A stretch of DNA of 64,000 bases from Limnephilus marmoratus (Eukaryota; Arthropoda; Insecta; Trichoptera; Limnephilidae), in NCBI GenBank assembly GCA_917880885.1, contig OU862913.1, positions 1,116,001 through 1,180,000 on the forward strand. The letters run 5' to 3'. Below, piece after piece: positions 43,501 to 55,136 of this stretch; the stretch's first letter is position 1; each line of letters begins with the position of its first letter. The notes beneath the pieces were generated by a model that worked only from the letters and a program-made list of their open reading frames with translations, was not told where the DNA came from and ran no database searches. The translations under genes and the position numbers were made by a program.

Positions 43501-43642
43501 ACTAGCTATGGGTTTCTCTGGGTCTCCTACCGCCCCCCTGAAAGTCTGAAACGCCCCCCAATTTTCTCTTTGCCTTCTACCGCCCCCCTGAAGGTCTGAA
43601 ACGCCCCCAAGGGGGCGTTATCGCCCACGTTGGGAACCTATG

Positions 43643-45010
43643 ATTTACGTGAATGAAATGCTTACAATACCGAAAATTGGAAAAATCATATCTTTCGCTG
43701 ATGACACAGTCTTAATCATAGAAAAAAAAACTTGGGATGAAGCCTACCGAACCGCAAATGTAGAAATAAACAACTTAAAACAATGGCTGGATGACAACTA
43801 TCTTTCCTTAAACTCTGACAAAACTTACTTCATGACATTTACACTATCAGACAAATTCCTTCCAATTATAAATTCCAATATAACTATTCATAGCTCTTGT
43901 AAAAATTATACTGACAACTGCAACTAATCTAAATGCACAAAAATTTCAAAAAAGAACAACATTAAATATTTAGGCATAATAATAGACCAACATATTAAAT
44001 GGACAGAACATATTGCACAAACTATAAACAGAATACGTAAACTTTTTTACGTATTCCTCAAACTAAGAAATATACTTCATAAAACTATATACTTATGATA
44101 CTGCATATTTGTTATAATGCTCCTGTACAATTTATTTTATATGTAAAAGCCATCAAGGCGTAAACAAACAAATAAATAAATAAATAAATAAATCTATACT
44201 ACTGAAGGTTTACTATGCATTAGCCCAATCAGTTCTGCAATACGGAATAATAGGTTGGGGAGGAGCATATAAAACCAACTTAGCCCCACTTGAAATAGTA
44301 CATAGAAGACTCATCAAAATTATTCTAAAAAAACCTTTAGACTATTCAACTCAAAAAATATTCGATGAATTCAAAGTTTTACAAATAAACAGAATCTATC
44401 AAAAAAATGCATTACTTCAAATCCATAAAGACAAACTAACAATAAAGTCACTTAGCTCCAGGCCGAGAACAACAGGACAAATAATAATCCCTAAACTTAA
44501 TACTACAACGGCCCAACACCATTACACATACTCAGCCATAAAATGCTTTAACGAACTCCCTAAAGATATTCAATCCGAAAAAAATTATAAAATTTTTAAG
44601 AAAAAAATTAAAATACATTTCACCACTAAGTAATTTCATGTTTGTGTTATATTACGCCCACTTATATTTTCAATGTGTACACAGGTTTTATATTTTATAA
44701 TTTAAAAAAAAACTTTCTTCCTAAAATAGTGCACAGGTATATAATTTTACATACATGTTGTTTTTATTTTATTTTTTCATAAATACGCTCATGGTAGCAT
44801 CAATTAAACATATAACAAAATATCAATTGTGTTAGTACTCCCTCCCTAAACACGAGAAATTCTCAATTAGAGAGGTATTATTACCACCATTAAAAAATAT
44901 TTGCATTACATGTACATAATTAAAAAAATAATTGTACTTATACCTAACTTTGTAAAATTGTAAAAATGGAATAAATAAATAAATAAATAAATAAATAAAA
45001 AAATAAAAAA
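43643..45010 (+). pseudogene. CR1/L2-like LINE, right copy, C-terminal part
   Basis: After the second ATTTACGT the RT frame resumes (VNEMLTIPKIGKIISFADD; the catalytic FADD is at about 43693-43704). It continues through the thumb to KYLGIIIDQHIKW. A 100-bp insertion sits at 44092-44193; then VYYALAQSVLQYGIIGWGG continues to a stop at 44632. A 3' UTR and an (AAAT)n tail end near 45010. Only a TAA (43925-43927) and the insertions break the protein; identity to the left copy is very high. Confidence 0.9.
44092..44193 (+). mobile_element. Short LINE/SINE 3'-end insertion
   Basis: About 100 bp ending in (AAAT)n, with TGTAAAAGCCATCAAGGCGT before the tail. It is flanked by CTATATACT and CTATACT, an imperfect target duplication. 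The left LINE copy lacks it. Confidence 0.8.
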
Positions 45011-45860
45011 AATATATATATATTTTTGCCGCTCGGTTATGCATGTGCGCATGTGGCAGTGAATGTCCTACAAAACACAAGTCAATAAATTTCCTACAAA
45101 ACACCGTCACGTAGCTGCAACTATCTTTGACTGAGAGTTTATAGGAAATTGTACATGCAAACCCTAATGTGTATGTCCACTATTAAACTCGGTTATGCCT
45201 GTCAGTTATGCATGTACATGCATAACCATCATGCAAACCCTAACGTGTATGGCTGGCCTTATGAAAGTATAACACGATTATGTGTTTTGGGATGTATTTA
45301 TTCCTAAACTAGCAGACGGGTTAAACGGTATTCTTATAAATACTGTTTAACTAACTAATATTACAGATATTACATTAGTTTATATACAGGGTGTTAAGGG
45401 ATGTAAGTATTGACTTACTTTAACCAGTGATTCCTGACATTATTTAAATTAAATTTTGGTGTTCAGTGAATTTAAAAACAATTTTTTTTTCAAAATCAAA
45501 CAAAAAATTTCTTTCGCATCTCGTCACTGGTCACTCAGACAAGTGACCGACTAACCCCTCACCCCGCCCCCAACTGCCCTATTTTTTTATGTTTTCGTAG
45601 AAAAAAAGAAAACAGCAAAATATCACTGGAGACGAAAATTTTACTTACATGTTTGACTCCAAATAATGTCGGGAAACACTGGTCAAAGTAAGTCAAGAAC
45701 GTCCCTTAACATCCTGTATATATATATTTACATAATATCTGTTGGTTTTTATAAGTATACTATCATATTCCATTTGAATACCGGTGGAACAAGGTTACCA
45801 TTTCCACCTGACGTCAAAGGCTGCACTCCGTCTGCTAAGATAGAGGAGTACTGACAAGGA
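45011..45860. other. No gene seen
   Basis: AT-rich, no supported coding feature. A short LINE-like trace (minus strand of 45770-45850, parallel to 46430-46510) is present. Confidence 0.5.
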
Positions 45861-46010
45861 GTACTGGTAAGGCTCAAAACTCGCAATTCGGAGGTCACAG
45901 ATTCAAATCCCGAAAGTAATATAATATATTTTTAAAAATTAATTCCACACAGGAGGCCCTGAAGAAAATAATTTCCCTCATAGCCTATGTTGCAGGAGGG
46001 GGGAAACGCA
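45861..46010 (+). mobile_element. tRNA-like SINE piece plus reversed family-B tail
   Basis: A box-B-like CACAGATTCAAATCCCG at 45897-45913 follows AAGGCTCAAAACTCGCAATT. From 45944 on, the reverse complement of the family-B tail (CACACAGGAGGCCCTGA) follows. Confidence 0.5.
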
Positions 46011-46208
46011 GAGGCTGGCAAATCATTCCACAGCCGAGCTGTCAAACTCAAGACCAATCGTCGCCTCAGTTCTTAATTGTCCAAACGACCATTTTAGTTT
46101 TTGTTCAATCTCCACTTTAAAACTAAAAATAAAGTATAAAAAGGATAGTTAATCACTTAATTAAAACTTATTTAAACTAATCAGACCTTTGCCTTTACGG
46201 ATATAGCT

Positions 46209-46805
46209 TTATCTTAAACACCTATCATAATGTTTCATTGAAATAATGAAAGAAAACCTTCTCCTCCTGTCAAATTTGCAAATGGTCGTTTGCACAATTA
46301 AGAACAGAGGCGACGAAATATCAATCATGTACATATGTTGGGCACGTATTTGGCGTGTTTCCAGACTATACACCAGTGCTGAGGGGATCAGTGACGCTAG
46401 TTCCTCAGAGCATCTTCCATTGTAATACCGGTAGAACAAGGATAGCATTCCCACCCAACGCCTGTACTCTAAAGATTGCAATCCGGTTGCTAAGTTAGGA
46501 GAATCTCTCAAACGGACCGCCCGTTTCTGCAGAGTCAAGGGTTTCTTTTTAGATATTTTGGGGCTCGAGACCAGAGGTGGCTGCCAAATTCAACCGTGTG
46601 ATTTGTACAAGGTCAGCAGTTGTGTACTATCTGCAGTATCTGAGGTCCCTGTACAGTACGCCCAGTTTTTGGGAGGCTAACTTTACTCTGACTTGGATGG
46701 AGCCCCCATATCTGAGCTGGTCACTTAGAGTTACACCAAGCATATCAATGGAGGGCCTGTTCGGAAGATTGCTTCTGTTGAAGGAGACAATTTATTTATT
46801 TTAAA
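46209..46805 (-). pseudogene. LINE reverse transcriptase C-terminal fragment
   Basis: The minus strand encodes, in two frames, IDMLGVTLSDQLRYGGSI (about 46745-46690), LASQKLGVLYRDLRY, then LQKRAVRLRD and LQSLEYRRWVGMLSLFYRYY with GRCSEELASLIP (46209-46538). This is the conserved C-terminal tail of CR1/Jockey-group LINEs. Shorter copies lie at 56433-56580 and 48060-48110. Confidence 0.75.
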
Positions 46806-46817
46806 TAATATGTAGTT

Positions 46818-47460
46818 CTAGCTGACCCGGCCACGCGTTGCTGTGGCTAATAAAACACAATGTCATCTACTGGATGGTTATCCAGCCTTTATAACCACCG
46901 CCGTCTTTGAGTTTATCGCGAAGAGACAGACAGATGCCGCGGAGGACTTTAATGTATAATACGTAGAGTTGGTGTTAAAGATTATAATAATGTGCATGAA
47001 ATGCTTGGGGTAACTAACGTATTTAATAAGTTAATAAGGATTAATACTGTATTCATCTAAATAACTTTTCAATTACCGCAATGTACGTGACCATTTTTTT
47101 AGAAGATAGAATGGATATAGTAAGCTATCCGTAAAAGATGGATATATGCCTTCGCGGACTTATATTACGTAGATCTATAAAAGAGGAATATCCCACCATG
47201 CATTGTTTTGTTATATCCCAAAAGGATTAGGCAGCGTTTTCGATGAAAGCTACCAGGCAGGCGGCTTGACTTTTTCCGACACTTCTAACAATTATCGTTA
47301 TGTTTCAACCAATTTACACAAATCCTTGACAAATTACATACCTAAACCTTCCTCACGAAACACTCTATCTATTGGTGAAAACTGTATGAAAATCCGTTCA
47401 GTAGTTTTAGAGTTTATCGCGAACAGACAGACAGACGACGCAGGGGATAATATGTAGAGA
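46818..47460 (-). mobile_element. Non-autonomous Helitron, full-length copy
   Basis: Read on the minus strand it starts TCTCTACATATTATCC at 47460, preceded by A, and ends with GCCGGGTCAGCTAG at 46818. The inner GTCTGTCTGTTCGCGATAAA and ATACAGTTTTCACC are typical of insect Helitrons. There is no Rep/helicase gene. Confidence 0.75.
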
Positions 47461-47629
47461 TACAGTGTTAATTTCAAGCGACCACGTAGATAAGTATGAT
47501 CCTGTTTTCATTCATTTTTAGGCAGCTTCGCGTTATTTGGTCAAAATATTGTACATATATTTTCGTATCGGTGATCAATGAACCGGTGTATGCAATTTTT
47601 AGCCATAAGTTGTTTTTAATTGTTTGTCT

Positions 47630-47750
47630 AGCTTGTAGTTTTTTTTAGATTTTAGAAATGTGTTATAAGTTTGTACAGCGCCCTTGAGGTGATTTTTCAC
47701 AAAAAAGGCGCTATATAAATCATCCAAGTATTATTATTATTATTAGTACA
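47630..47750 (+). mobile_element. L2-like LINE/SINE 3' tail
   Basis: TACAGCGCCCTTGAG … GGCGCTATATAAAT followed by (TTA)n is a widespread 3'-end hairpin of L2-like retroposons. Confidence 0.55.
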
Positions 47751-47756
47751 CTTGCA

Positions 47757-48020
47757 GCATCTTCTATAGTGGAAGATACTTTTAGTATCGCCCTGGTGTA
47801 AGACATCCAATCAGAATTGAAATGTTGCTTGAAATGGCTTTACCCGTGTTTGGTGACCAGATTTGAATAGCCAGAGTACTCCCCCACCTTCGTCTTCCCC
47901 AACTCTTTCCCCTCCCCACTACCTTAAGCCTCACAACATACTTCAATTGGGGATGCCATAGTCTCACTGGCTCCAGATGGTTGGGAGAAGATGAGACGCT
48001 TGGGCAGTATTAAAAAAAAA
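47757..48020 (+). mobile_element. Family-A SINE, 5'-truncated
   Basis: Reverse-complement match to 14760-14995 (GTATCGCCCTGGTGTAAGAC, CCAATTGGGGATGCCATAGT-like), ending in A10 at 48011. Confidence 0.75.
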
Positions 48021-48998
48021 ATCAAGTAGAAAGTTCATTTCAGCACAGTCAAGCATTTTTTTAAGTGGGCTCCAGACCAGAGGTGGCTGCCAAATGCAAT
48101 AAAATGAATGAACACACTAGAATTAGTTTAATTATTTATTTATTTCCATCACTCAAATTCAAAAGAACATAAAATGAAAATCAAACATGAAAAGGGTTAA
48201 CAACATTGTGAGGCGGGGTAAGACAGGAGCTTTAGATAAGTGTTGTGTGTTTATTGTATAATAACACGTCAACACGATATTTTGCACTTTTTATTTGTGT
48301 CCCTCAGGCCTCAGACCTATTTTGTCTTCGCAATAAAACCCAAATAAATGGAATATATTCGAAAACTAAAAACTGTTTTTGAAAGATGATAAAATACACT
48401 TTCAAATTTTATAATAGACAACTCCAGTCCAATTTTTTTTTTTTATAATGAATAATGACCGTCTAACTTAATTAACTGCATTTTTATTTTTATTTTAATT
48501 GTTAAAATAATTATCAAAGTTTTAATTTTTCAAGATCCCCCGAAAACCACCGTATGTATTGTGAATCATGTGACATCATCACTCCTGAAAAATGACTATA
48601 GGATCGGGCAATCAGCTGATCAACTGCCTCCATTTTGAATTCCGTTGTTCGAAGTATTCTCCCTAGAAAGGGGCCGTTCAAGTATTACGTAACGCACTTG
48701 GGGGGGGAGGGGGGGTCTGGTGAAACGTTACGGCGCGTTACGGGGGGGGGGGGGGGGGGGTTCGTAGGACGCGTTACGTAACATGTTTTTCTTTATTTAA
48801 ATAAAAAAATGAAGGAATTGAAATCTTCCAAGTTGGCAAGCCTCTTAGTTTATGTTGTACGGGGAATTCCTCGACTGTATTGTGCGTCATTTTCATTTTA
48901 TTTTCGTTGTCAGTATTCGTTAGTGTTTTAAACACTAAATACGCATAAACACAATTTGCTGTAGTCAGTGTTGTTAATGTGAGTTTTTAGCAATTATA

Positions 48999-49112
48999 AT
49001 GTCCTCCAATCCGGGAGATTTACATCATCAGCTGTTATTGGCCTATAAAGGCTCTCATGCTGACTTGCCAGCGCAGCGCAACCAAAAAATGTCAACCAAA
49101 TTTGGAAGATAG
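48999..49112 (+). pseudogene. Start of a possible element-encoded protein
   Basis: A 37-residue frame, MSSNPGDLHHQLLLAYKGSH…, leads after one frameshift into WKIAKEKLKKK. The composition suggests an alpha-helical N-terminal domain of a transposon protein. It is near the left end on the plus strand, the place expected for an element's own first exon, and opposite to the zinc fingers. I do not recognise a family. Confidence 0.35.
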
Positions 49113-49222
49113 CAAAAGAAAAATTAAAAAAAAAAAAATTTATGCAACATATGAATGATGTTATACGAGAGTTTTTAGTAAGAACAACGCTTTTTAGTTA
49201 TTACACACAGCTTAGTTTACTG

Positions 49223-50600
49223 CTAAAATATAATAATATTACCTAAAGCTAGGTTTCGTAGTACATGCATAGTTACACTCAGAACATGAAAAAAGGTTTT
49301 CTTTACTTTGAATCGTTCTGTGGATTTTTTAATCTCCCTTTCGAGAACTTGAAAAACCACGCTGGGACAAAAAAATAGTTTTGTCTGCTGAAGGTATTTT
49401 TTATAGCTCTTTGTAGAACACGAATAGTTGCAGTAGAAACATGTAAGTGGTTTTGTAGCACTGTGAGTCAGCAAATGATTTCTAAGAAGTTCCTTTGTAC
49501 AACATGAAAAATTGTAGTCGGGACACGAAAAAGGTTTTGATCCAGTGTGGGTAAACATGTGAATTTTTAGATACCGTTTTATAGCACCTGAATAGTCGCA
49601 CTCGGGACAAGTAAAGGGTTTTTCATCACTGTGAATTAGCAAGTGCCATTTTAGTTTTTTTTTCGAGAAGAAGAATAGTTGCAGTCAGGGCATGAAATGG
49701 GTTTTTCACCACTGTGAGTAAACATGTGATTTTTTTATTTCTCTGAATAGTTACAGTCGGAACATGAAAAATGCTTTTCTCCACAATGAGTAGAGTCAGC
49801 AAAAGAATTCTTGGATATCCCTTTTAAGAACACAAATAGTTGCAGTTAGGACATGTAAAAGGTTTTCTCTTCTGTAAATCGCACGGTGGATTTATAAATT
49901 GTCCTTTTGAGAACTTGTATAACTGCATTCTGGACAGGAAAATGGTTTTTGTCCACTGTGCGTTAACATGTGATTTTTGGTGACTCTTTGTAGAACATGA
50001 ATAGTGCAGTAGAAACATGTAAAAGGTTTTGTATCACTTTGAGTAAGCAAATGATTTCTAAGAAGTTCCTTTGCACTACATGAATAATTGCAGTCGGGAC
50101 ATGAAAAAGGTTTTTTTCCAGTGTGGTTCAACACGTGAACTTTTGGATACCGTTGTGTAGCGCATGAATATTCGCAATCGGGACAAGAAAAAGGTTTTTC
50201 GTCACTGTGCAAGTGACGAAAAACCACTTAGCAAGTGCCGTTTTCGTTATTTTTTTTCGAGAAGTAGACTAGTTGCAGTCAGGACATGAAATGGATTTTT
50301 CTCCACTGTGGGTAAACATGGGTAATTTTTAGATTTCTCTTCGTAGTACATGAATAGTTGCAGTCGGAACATGAAAACGGTTTTTCTACACCGTGAGTTA
50401 GCAAGTGACTTCTTAGATATCTCTTTAGAGGACACGAATAGTTGCAGTCAGGACATGAAAATGGTTTTTTTCTTCTGTGAATCATACTGTTGATTTTTAA
50501 ATCTTCCCTTTGAGAACTTGCATAAATGCATTCGGGACGTGGAAAAGGTTTAACTCCACTATGAGTCAGCTTGTGAATCATAGTGGAGTAAAGTGTTGCT
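49223..50600 (-). pseudogene. Decayed C2H2 zinc-finger array
   Basis: About a dozen fingers of the form C-x2-C-x12-H-x3-H with KPF-type linkers are read in three frames. Clear ones include CPDCNYSCPLKRYLRSHLLTH, CPDCEYSCATQRYPKVH and CPECDYSGAIKRYLKIHMFTH (each followed by a KPF linker). The hallmark is C-P-x-C-N/D/E-Y-S-C. The order YPKVH-finger, KELLRNHLL-finger, CFYC-finger occurs twice (49890-50227 and 49223-49640), so a block of about 665 bp was duplicated. Stops, lost Cys and frameshifts (for example near 50240, 50330, 49870) make it non-functional. It lies wholly inside the TIR element. It could have been captured from a host gene. Confidence 0.85.
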
Positions 50601-51051
50601 CCACAGGGAAAACTTAGGGAAATTACTTTCCTCACTAAAGCTAATGTAAAAGAAAGTATGTGTTGTAAAACCATGTAGGTTTTTTCTAGGTCAGACAGTG
50701 TTAAATTGTGGAGATCTGGAAGGAATACAAGGCCGATAAAAATAATAATATTCTCAATTTTTTTCAAAATGACAATATGAATATATAAAATGTATATAAT
50801 GTATCGCGAGTTAGAAATCTCTTGTTTTATTTTTTACCGCAAACGAGATAAAATCAAGAAAAAGGGTATTTAAGCGACATTTCAGTACGTTGCGCAACTT
50901 AATTGTGACTTCGGGTAAAAATTGTTACTTGGGTGTTACGTAACGCTTAGGGGGGGGTTGAACAGGAAAACGTTACGGCGCGTTACATGGGGGGGAGGTG
51001 GGGTCAAAAATCTTCAAAAATTGCGTTACGTAATACTTGAATGCTCCCAAA

Positions 51052-53230
51052 GAAGCATTACTATTTTTTTGTGCAGTAGTTTTTGAATATTTTCAATAAT
51101 AGAGATAAACTAATAAGAGATACCTTTATTTTTTAAACATTATTTAGGTCTAAATAATGTTTCAATAAACACAACAACTAAATCTCTATAAACAGTATGT
51201 AAATAAACCTTCGTCCAATAATATCTAGACGCGCCCTCTCATACAAAACATCAGGATAAAAGTAACTCCAGTAACAGTAACAGTAATTCCGCAATAAAAC
51301 TCTCCTTCGAATTCTGCCATCTTGCATACGAATTCCCGGCAATATACAACTAACCACCGAGTTAACCTATTTTGTAATTTTTCGCACCAACACATCAATA
51401 TTTGTTCACGGCCGGCCTGTGTGTAATACAGTGGTTTTCAAAGTGGGGGACACAAGACATTTATAAATTTAATTGGAATTTTTTTAAACTTTATTATGAC
51501 AAGCAATATAATTTCGAAGGCAAGCATGGGTACCGCCCACGACGCCTCGGGAACCATTTATTGGATAACCAACGCCTCTGCCATAGGTCACCCTAAGTGG
51601 TTCGCTAAGTTTGGTGACTAAGCAGGGGTGCCCGGGTTAATGGAGTGATGTTTGTCCAGGTCTTGGTGGCGGATGCGTCGAAAATATTCAAAGGCTGTTC
51701 TGTTTTGCAAAGGGTATTAGCCAAAAACGATAATCCTTCTTTAAAATTTTGAATCAGTTGCTCAAAACATTAAGTTTTATTGCGTATAATAAATAAAAAA
51801 ATGACAGAAATTCGTGGCTCCTTAAGGCCCGTCAGTAAGCGCTCAAAAAGAAGAGGAAGGGGAGAAATGTTAATAAGAAAGTTAGAAGGAGCTCGCTTAT
51901 ATTAAAAACGATAATGTTTAAGTGAAAATTGTGAAAATGTTTAATAAAACATGACTCATTTAAAATACAACAAGAATCTTGCGGGAAATATTTAAGGGCC
52001 CGCTAACCGAATTACTATAACCGATTTCTTACATATCTCCCTTAAACACGTTAAGTTTTAAAGCTCTTAAAAAATGTATATTATTCTTGAATATAATATC
52101 TAGATATTGCACGCGCCGAAACGCAAATCATATAAAATTCCCTCGATAGAAAAAAATCGAACAGTATGCTCCAAAAATTATTATAAACAAGTTTGTTTCA
52201 GTTATTTTACAAGTTATATGTATGAAAAAATCACAGTGTTTCTTTAAATGCTGTTTAAGACAATGCCCTCGAGATTTTTGCTCTATTTTAAACGAGTCGT
52301 GTTTTATTAAACATTTTCGCATCGATTTTGTCGCTGTAAATGTTAACGCTCTCCTCTAACATTCGTAATTTTGTATCTCTCCATCTTCTTCTTTTCGGGC
52401 CCGGTTGCAGAGCCTTAAATAGCATTTAAAGAAATTATGATTTTGGAAATTATTTATAATAATTTTCGGTGCATATCTTACGATTTTTTCTGTCCGGGGA
52501 ATTTCATATAATTACCCTTTCGGCGTGGCAAACGTATAGATATTATCGTCAAAAATAACATTTATTTTTTAGAAATTTAAAAACTTGGTGTTCAAGAGAA
52601 ATATGTTATAAAACGGTAGAAATTCGGAATGCCGTGGCTTGATAGTTTAACTTGCGACCTTAATTGAATAGTGCAACGGCTTTTTGTTGATTTCTGTGTT
52701 TAATGTATTTTAAAGGTTTCCGTTTTACAAAATAACAAAAATTATCTTGATGAACTATTTTAATTCTGAACGAAAATAAATCAACACCATTTATTGGTTT
52801 GACCTTGGACGCAGTAAAAATTTTGTCTGGTAATTTTTGCCCTCTTTTCGCGACTAACTTTTTTGAATCAACCGCCAAAATTCTTTAATATTTCCAAATG
52901 AAAAAATCGATGGCATTCATTGTTTTGGCATTGTGGATATAAATATTTTATCTGCGGCGCTTTATTTTTACCCACTTCGATAGTTTTATTAAACAAATAT
53001 TGTTTTACAATATGTTAAGTAGGTTTGCGACTCCACCGATAACAAAGATAACCAGGTTACGTTGTACATACCCTCCCACCAAGATCCTCGTACAAAATAA
53101 TAACGGATAGATATATTAATACTTCGACTAAAAAGATTGATCATTCCTAAAAAACAGCAGAGGGTGAATTTATGTAATTATAATTATAATTTATGGAATA
53201 AATATAATTTATTATATTACTAAAAGTGGG
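51052..53230. other. No gene; one SINE fragment
   Basis: Bases 51517-51665 are an unbroken copy of the family-B SINE 5' part (ATGGGTACCGCCCACG … GTGCCCGGGTTAATGGAGT). The remainder is AT-rich with no supported coding sequence. Confidence 0.55.
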
Positions 53231-53235
53231 TCGTG

Positions 53236-53360
53236 CTGTTACGATGCACGAATAGACCCCTGCAAATTACTCACCTACGCCCCTGCAAATTACTCGGCTG
53301 TTACGATGCACGAATAGACCCCTGCAAATTACTCACCTACGGCCCTGCAAATTACTCGGC
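53236..53360 (+). repeat. 62-bp tandem duplication
   Basis: CTGTTACGATGCACGAATAG starts both units (53236 and 53298). Within them CCCTGCAAATTACTC occurs four times. Confidence 0.9.
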
Positions 53361-53497
53361 TTCCTCTCCGCTAGCTTGCCGCGCGCCAACGGCGGTTGTA
53401 GTCAGCCGCCACCCCGCATTCTGTCCCCGAGCTCGCCTCAAGCGCACGTGTACCGTGAACCGTTCTGCACTGTTCCAGAACATTCCACGAAGCCGCC

Positions 53498-53943
53498 ATG
53501 GCGATTGTTATTTCGCCTAGTGACGGGCGGGAATGCCAAGCCCGGTTAAATTCCTTTTCACGACACCGATCTCCAAGCCGCCGGTTGCAGTGAGTACCAT
53601 GAGCTATTAATCCCACTTTATTGCGTGTGTTCCTTGTAAATTCAACGCGACGATAAATGACCGCCCCCCAGAGAGATGTTAGGGCCAAATGCACCCGAAT
53701 TAGATAGGATTGTTGATGCTACCCTGTTCTAACCTTGCCTGCATTATGTACCATTGTTGTTTATGAAAGAATTCTACCCAATACAACTGTTATTTACCGT
53801 AGCCACTTGTTTCACTGTCTCCCCCTGCCCGTAGGATTTGAGCTTATTTCAGGGATGCGCCACAAACGCCTCAGAGATCCTACCACCCTGATGATGGTCT
53901 CCCCCGCTCTGCTGACCTTTCTGAGCTAGTCTGTCGGCAGAAG
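53498..53943 (+). CDS. Candidate first two exons of an unknown gene
   Basis: A GC-rich block holds an ATG in an excellent context (GCCGCCATGG, ATG at 53498-53500). It opens 30 codons (MAIVISPSDGRECQARLN…) to a consensus donor, CA|GTGAGT at 53590. An acceptor TTATTTCAG ends at 53852, and joining there keeps the frame open for 30 more codons (DAPQTPQRSYHPDDGLPRSA…) to AAG|GTAGGC at 53943. A second possible donor lies at 53955. The peptide is hydrophilic and I recognise no domain; further exons were not found. It could instead be part of a GC-rich repeat. A perfect heat-shock-element-like TTCCAGAACATTC sits at 53473-53485. Confidence 0.3.
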
Positions 53944-53955
53944 GTAGGCACCTCA

Positions 53956-54970
53956 GGTAGGTGTACTTAGCAGTGCTTTAAAAAAGTTTGAAAACCACCA
54001 TTATAGTCGAGCTGTCGTGATGCCAACAGCAGTATTGTGGATTTGATGACGTCAGGAACTTTGTTAGTAGGAAACGCAATTCTTTAACATTATTACGTTT
54101 ATTAAAACGCTGTCTAAAAGACATATGTAAGGTGTATATGTTTTGTTGAAGTTAGACAGGTGACTACATTTTCTAAAATAAAGTCCACGGGGGTGTACCT
54201 TGTACAACATTCAGAAGTTAGGTATTTGTATGTTTGAAAAAATTAATTCTGGCCCGGACCGCTGGAAGACAAATTAGTTTCAGTGTAGACCTTGTTGACC
54301 GATAAAAGGTACAACACAAAGCACTATGCGATCTAAACGGTAAAAGTAATGCAAGCACTTTTCCATAAATGGACCTTGAGCCAGTTTTATTTTGGTTTCG
54401 GGCACATTATGAAATTCACAGGGCACGTCTAGATATTATTGGTCGAAGAAATAAACGAATAAATTAATACGATGGCTTGTATCAAATCATACATTCCCAT
54501 ACTTTACCGTGACGTCACCACTAAAATTTCAATAATGGCAACTTGACAGCGTGTTTTTACGACCCGATTAAAAATGGACTTTTTAATAATTTTTTAAAAA
54601 CTCTGCGTTTAATATTATAAATAAAACTTATATATATTCAGAATCAGCGTTTATTGGTCTATATGAACATATCTTTTAAAGTTCCTTATTGTCAGTTAAG
54701 ATTTTTGATTTTCGCGGCCTAAAGTATTTTCGTTATTTATTTTTGGGATGTTATGTGGTGTTGCGCTACCTTCTTCTTTAGTCAATGTTTTGGAGAGCGT
54801 ATAAGTCTAAATAGTATAGCATATGGGTTTAGAAAACTAAAATGACAACAAACCAACTGCCACATTTTTACAAATACATAGCTCACAATAATACTCTTCC
54901 TTATCTACTGAGAGAGAGAGAGATCTGCTTGATCATATAGCAAGTAATTAACATAAATGACAGTAGGTTT
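53956..54970. other. No gene; half MITE
   Basis: 54695-54800 matches half of the foldback MITE at 7046-7232 (GTATTTTCGTTATTT, TGCGCTACCTTCTTC). An (AG)n tract lies near 54908. Nothing else is recognised. Confidence 0.5.
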
Positions 54971-55136
54971 TAGTCAAACTCCGAACCTTCGAGTTGTTAT
55001 TCTACAGAGGGCAATGGTATAGTTTTCAATCATATTGATTTTTAAAGAAACTTTCTGGGAACTATGTCTTTGTGATTTATGTCTTTCACTATTATTTAGT
55101 TTAACTGTATTAAGATTTGAAACTATTCCATTTGTA

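Larger units (their letters stand above)
40249..43642. mobile_element. hAT-type composite element carrying a reversed LINE
   Basis: The ends CATAGATTCCCAAC and (reverse complement) CATAGGTTCCCAAC form a 14-bp TIR with one mismatch. ATTTACGT at 40241-40248 and 43643-43650 is an exact 8-bp target duplication, as made by hAT transposases. At 3394 bp it has no hAT transposase. The outer 140-250 bp are C/G-run-rich, including a GCCCCCC-type repeat pair at 43530-43610. Inside lie a hairpin (40452-40638), a nearly full-length decayed LINE in reverse (about 40720-43500) and a reversed Helitron (42101-42716). Confidence 0.9.
48670..51048. mobile_element. TIR element carrying zinc-finger array
   Basis: The ends are inverted: GGGGCCGTTCAAGTATTACG on the left and, on the right read inward, GGGAGCATTCAAGTATTACG. 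AAA flanks both sides (3-bp duplication). Subterminal CGTTACGGCGCGTTAC and CGTTACGTAACA strings and G-runs extend the inverted structure to about 120 bp per side. The ends resemble the 268-bp MITE at 22888-23155. Inside are a short plus-strand frame (48999-49112) and a broken C2H2 array on the minus strand (49223-50600). I cannot name the superfamily with certainty. Confidence 0.8.

Noticed and set aside
53371..53694. 107-codon minus-strand frame at the GC-rich block
   Set aside because: The plus strand shows better start context and splice signals; the minus frame has no motif and is probably its shadow.
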